Source: Mactromeris polynyma (Eukaryota; Mollusca; Bivalvia; Venerida; Mactridae). Taken from it: a stretch of 64,000 nucleotides of DNA. The translations under genes were made by a program, and so were the position numbers. Where the stretch lies: the NCBI GenBank assembly GCA_032209605.1, contig JASFXZ010000009.1:13131553-13195552 (forward strand). Direction: 5' to 3'. This document shows, one piece after another, positions 59,362-64,000 of this stretch (positions are counted from its first letter, which is position 1; every line of letters starts with the position of its first letter). Below the pieces are notes generated by a model that was not told where the DNA came from, made no database searches, and saw only the letters and a program-made list of their open reading frames with translations.

Positions 59362-60050
59362 TGGTGGCATGGATATGACATGCGTGAAATTATTTTTATC
59401 TCGTTTCCACGTCTTAGTATGTCATGGGAGTCGTGGCCACGTGATAACTATGTCGAGGGAACGTGACGGTTTAGTCGTGGGAACGACATACTAAGTCGTG
59501 GGAACGAGATAGTATGTTGTAGGAACGAGTTAGTAAGTCGTGGGAACGAGATAGGATGTTGTAGGAGCGACATACTAAGTCGTGGGAACGAGATAGGATG
59601 TTGTAGGAACGACATACTAAGTCGTTGGAACGAGATAGGATGTTGTAGGAACGACATAATAAGTCGTGGGAACGACATACTAAGTCGTGGGAACGAGATA
59701 GGATTTTGTAGGAACGACATACTAAGTCGTAGGAACGAGATAGGATGTTGTAGGAACGACATAATAAGTCGTGGGAACGAGATAGGATTTTGTAGGAACG
59801 ACATACTAAGTCGTGGGAACGAGATAGGATGTTGTAGGAACGACATACTAAGTCGTGGGAAGGAGATAGGATTTTGTAGGAACGACATACTAAGTCGTGG
59901 GAACGAGATATGATGTTGTAGGAACGACATACTAAGTCGTGGGAACGAGATAGGATGTTGTAGGAACGAGTTAGTAAGTCGTGGGAAGGAGTTAGTAAGT
60001 CATGGCCATGAGATAAAAATAAGTTCACACATGTCAGCTCCATGCCACCG
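59362..60050. mobile_element. TIR element with internal VNTR (same family as 22294)
   Basis: The ends tggtggcatggatatgacat and the complement of atgtcagctccatgccacc form about 45-bp imperfect TIRs flanked by TA. From about 59470 to 60000 the interior is an array of 20-21 bp half-units ('gtcgtgggaacgagata', 'gttgtaggaacgacata'), mostly alternating as 41-42 bp pairs. Minus-strand frames of 160 and 190 codons run through the array because the double unit has few stops; they are by-products. Confidence 0.75.
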
Positions 60051-60052
60051 TA

Positions 60053-63000
60053 CCCAACACTGTACCTGCGGTGTGTTGTTTATGTAGAACTTAAAACATG
60101 CGTAGGCCAACATTCCAGATTCACCGGCGCGCTCTATTAAATAGGTTTAGAAAATCATCATTTTTTGGCAAAAGCTAGTTTGCATTCATGATGTAAGTTG
60201 AAGCACTTAATCTCGCTTTCAATTGTCGAACACATTTCATTTATGTTAAAGTGAAACAAATAATTTCATGGTTTGTTTTAAAAGTTTGGCATTCGGTTTT
60301 ATTGTCATAAAATGCTCGCAATTACACAGGTTAAACCTTCAATTTATTATGACAGTTGGTTTAAGTAGATGGTAATTGGAAACATCTGTAAATATGATCA
60401 AAGTAATTTTAAAACTTATGCTAATTGTATCACAGCATCAACAGCTACGTGTTTACCTTTTGATATAATTGCCAGGAATAAGTTCACCAAAGTGTGAGTT
60501 TAATTGGTTGATTCGATGGATTCTAAATCATATTATGCAAGATGTTTAAACCGCTGTTAACTGGAAAATAGCACGTTTGTCGAACGATTAATCAGTTGAG
60601 TTATGGTGCCCCTAGTATAAAATCATGTCTTAAATTTTTACTATACATTTAATGTTAGAGGCGTTTTCATTAAGAGCTTTTATTATTTATTTTTGCTACA
60701 ACTAAATATACTATGGATATAACACTTGCAATACTGTCCAATAGATTCTAGCAATGGTCTGATATCGTTAACTTCACCATATACACTTTAGCAATATGGC
60801 AACTTGCATTAACCATTGACTCTCGATTCCCATTTTATGTAGATATATTTACACTATTGGTTCACCATTCTTCTGATCAATCTGGTCGTGATAAAATGTT
60901 ACCGACAGTTTGTCTACACAGTGTATCATTATTATCTACCGCGACAAAAATGTTATTATTGTGACATGAATCAATTCGTTTAGACAGTTGGTCTTCTTTG
61001 ATCCAATCACTTTAGGTACATACAGTGCTCGCAGTCTCTTATGTGGAGGGAGGGGGGGGGGGGGGGTGTTGTCCAGCAGTGAATGTCCTTCCTTACACCA
61101 CGCCTTTTATATTTTATATAGGTAATCGTAAGGTAAATCTGAGGTTGGGTGCACCTTAAAACCATGTTTCCCCCATGTGGTGTTTGCCACTGACAATTAA
61201 AGTGCAGTACAGTTATTTTCTACACCATTTGTGTTTGTCTCTTGTGTCCATCTTGCATTTGTGTATATGTATATACATGTATATAAGTACACACCCCTTG
61301 TGTTTTACGTTGGCTGAGCACTTCACATTTGACATGTCCTTCTCCACGTGTCTATTTATTTAGTGTTTTATATATAGAGTAAAACAAGTTCGGCCATTTT
61401 GAAACTTGGATAATATTCAACAACACATAACACCAGAAGGGTTAATTACTATGATAGGTAGTTTACGCGTGTAAGTTGTTGTGTTAATGTGCGGTATGCG
61501 TGTCAATCAGACAAATGCTTCTTCACCTGCCTGTAATTTTATCAGAGGTTCTACGAACACATTTTTCTAATCATATGATAAATTCTTTTGTAATTCAACA
61601 ATTAGTCTCGTCATTTTATGCGTCTCGGAATAATGTTATTGTGTATTTATGAGCAAATGTTAGCAAAAAACGAAAATATGTATTTCGTGTATTGGAAATT
61701 TCCTTGATGAATACCAATGTCAATTTGAAGTGAATTAAAGAAGACAAAGCATGTGAAATGTTTTTACCCACTGGGGGTAAGTAACTTGTTCTCCTGGTGA
61801 CTGTCCCATTCAATACATCCGCTGTATTCTTTTATATTTTTTATGTCTGGCGAGATTGCACGCCTTATAAGATTGTTATAAGTATTCTGAAATCGCTGAA
61901 CGTAAGGAATACATCGAACCTAAATACTTGAAAATATTTTGAGAATAAAGAGTGTTTGAAAACTAATTGTATTTTTATGTGCATTATACACGGTGAAAAA
62001 GCCTTAAACAGGGTAAAACTGGGAGCAGAGTATGAAGTCCCTTTTTAAAATATAACGAGTTCAGTATACATTTCTGTCTTCAACATTGTATCCCAATAAT
62101 ATACAGATACTATAGTCACTTACGTATTCATTAATTGACCGTTGTATATTCACATTCAGACACCTTCCGCTATATGTCTCCTTGCAATACATTTTTAAGT
62201 GTAGTTCAGTGGTATGTTACCATGTCATATCATCCGGAAAGGTATTAGTCCATCAGTACGATGGCTGAGTACTATAATTAAATAGTGTGTGATTAGTTTG
62301 GCGTTTTGGAACGCCCGACGTTTTCCTCTTAAAAATGTTTACTTTTGTTTGTTTTTTTGTGACAATATTTTGCCTCATTTATTTGTAATTAAGGGATATT
62401 TTGACATAGATTCAGCCTTTCCGTTAAGATATAACTGTATAATGTGAATCTTGATATTCTAACACCCATGATATTTCTTTCAATTCAATATGCCACAATG
62501 CCAACGTGCCTTTCATAATTAAACAATATTCTTCCTTGACCCCAATATTCAGTATAGAAATATAAAATCATTCGGTACAAATGTCTGCCTCCACGTCCAT
62601 ACCGCTGAATTAGTGGCAAATATGTAAACTCAAGAATGCTATTGAGTAACAATCTATAACAACGGTTCATTATTCAGTAATTAAGATGCTTTATGCAGCA
62701 CAGCTTGTGGTGTTTAAAATCAGATTATTGACTACACTATGTCAGCATGAATTGCTGAGTTTAATTACCGTGCATGAAGGTAAAGACGTTGAGCAGAAAA
62801 CGGCACATACGAAGCCCAAAGTCTGTCCAAAACATCCGCAATCATGAAACTTAATCTACCTGAAACGTTCTTCTTCTGGCAGCATTTAATTAACATTAGG
62901 TAATACTACAGCCAAAGAAAAATCAGGAACAATTTGTTCTAACTGTAAACTCCTGACACATTTTCAAGCCGGTAATACATCATCGAGTAATAGGGGGAAC

Positions 63001-63529
63001 TGTTTTAGAGATTTATCATTTCGTTTTTCTTGCTAAAATCGTAGAAAATTGATTACAGTAAGGCTAGATTTAACTATTCATTATGCCGGTCTTTATTTTT
63101 GGCACTTAAATCTAATTTAACATACCCATTACAGAGCGTGGAAGATTGGTTTCAAGATACTTTCAAGGACGCTTTTAAAATATATAAGTGTTTGTTTGTT
63201 TGTTCGCTCACGTGACTTATGGTAAGTGAGAACTATATCTAAGTACGTAGGATAATAATCTAAGTGGCGAAACACAACACACAAAATTAAAGTCATTAAT
63301 AGATATGTAATTCCAGTAAGCTACCAAGAGCACTGAAAGAAATGAGCAAATTACGAAGCTAAAGAAGTAAGCGCAACAATGAACATTACGATCATTTTGA
63401 CATTTCAATACCACGATACATATCGCATGTCATGGTCTCCGCTGCGTCTGAAACTTAACAAACTGTATATGTGTTTGCATTTGATGACGTAAATAATATG
63501 TTTCCTATTAAATTGTTAATTTAAACAAG
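60053..63529. other. AT-rich stretch, nothing recognised apart from a poly-G run
   Basis: Frames of up to 65 codons only. A G-rich run lies at 61046..61066. Confidence 0.45.
61046..61066 (+). repeat. Poly-G tract
   Basis: Nearly uninterrupted G run broken by single A bases; could form G4 structures and is prone to length variation. Confidence 0.8.
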
Positions 63530-63835
63530 AACTATTTTGAAAAAAGTTGGTCGGTGCAATTTGAAGGTTAAGATTGTTGTGCAAAATAAAAAAATTGCCG
63601 AGATGTTACGATTGCTGGTCAATCCAGATCCTAAATGTATTTCAGTTAATTCACCGAAATTCAGTGGGTTTCGGTAAGGAAACGTATCCATTATATCCGC
63701 GTCAAGGTTACTAACGTTGTTCGTTTGAAGAAAAATTGCCTTGGTGGTTAACGTAAGATTTGATTGGTTTGCACAACACTGATATGCAAATAGCAAAACC
63801 ATGTTAGTGGCTGTGCCGAAAACAAAATTGGCAGA
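63530..63835 (-). repeat. Dispersed repeat, family 3, copy 3 (inverted)
   Basis: The reverse complement matches 31708..32035 over nearly its whole length, including 'cactaacatggttttgct' and 'tttgcatatcagtgtt' at the start. The 93-codon minus frame is internal to the repeat. Confidence 0.8.
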
Positions 63836-64000
63836 ATGAGAAGCATCGGGAAGACCATATTCTCCAAGGACTTGTTGTATTCACTTAACAATATTAACAT
63901 TAAATACTACATATATCAGACGTTGAAAAATGTACAATGGATTCCAGTAAGTAAAAGGATACACTCTTACCATCTTTCACAATGACAATCAACACATGAT

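Noticed and set aside
59448..60043. Minus-strand ORFs of 160 and 190 codons
   Set aside because: Translations of a 20/42-bp VNTR inside a TIR element, with two overlapping frames equally open.

Overview
This is an AT-rich eukaryotic (animal) window with no host gene I can recognise. It is dominated by repeats. The mix of MITE-like elements, long homogeneous minisatellites, and a diverged 150-bp tandem repeat whose arms carry a 'ccataac-cagtcatg' type block suggests a marine invertebrate, most likely a bivalve mollusc. That taxonomic call is an impression, not a proof.

The only well-supported genes belong to one intact LTR retrotransposon on the minus strand at 3069..14594 (11,526 bp). It has two identical 227-bp LTRs (TG...CA) and a 4-bp target duplication (aacg). 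Reading along its sense strand it holds: a 1.5-kb leader; gag with a helix-hairpin-helix segment and two CCHC knuckles; a -1 frameshift cassette (TTTAAAC, 6-7 nt spacer, stem and possible pseudoknot); a Ty3/Gypsy-type pol (protease, RT, RNase H, integrase) ending in a PHD finger; a splice-acceptor-like site; and a third ORF that ends in a complete TatD-family metal-dependent nuclease domain in the position where retroviruses carry env. The polypurine tract abuts the 3' LTR. No canonical tRNA primer-binding site follows the 5' LTR.

The most unusual signal is at the RNA level. About 29 small hairpins with the same apical core (loop GGU closed by U-A, most often GU-GGU-AC) are scattered through leader, gag, pol, ORF3 and 3' UTR, all on the sense strand and in all codon phases. 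Their stems differ in sequence but keep pairing. I know of no described element with such an array. Packaging, translation control or recognition by an element-encoded protein are possible roles (inference).

The rest of the window: a 0.6-kb perfect-TIR element (36..643); a 33-bp minisatellite (16215..17140) that is open in several frames; a candidate second LTR (18149..19323); a 74-bp array (21324..22211); two related TIR elements (22294..22490 and 59362..60050, the second expanded by an internal VNTR); a 34-bp array of about 48 copies (27913..29544) with a 782-bp internal duplication; a 51-bp GC-rich repeat (30994..31205); a long near-perfect hairpin (33820..33987); a decamer array (34351..34618); at least three dispersed repeat families with copies in both orientations; a cluster of short 'CAGTAAAACCTC' MITEs (41620..49064); a five-copy decayed duplication (48520..57760); a 22-bp array (51687..52577); and a G-quadruplex-type tract (51569..51590). 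Small ORFs outside the retrotransposon are, as far as I can tell, chance or repeat-derived.
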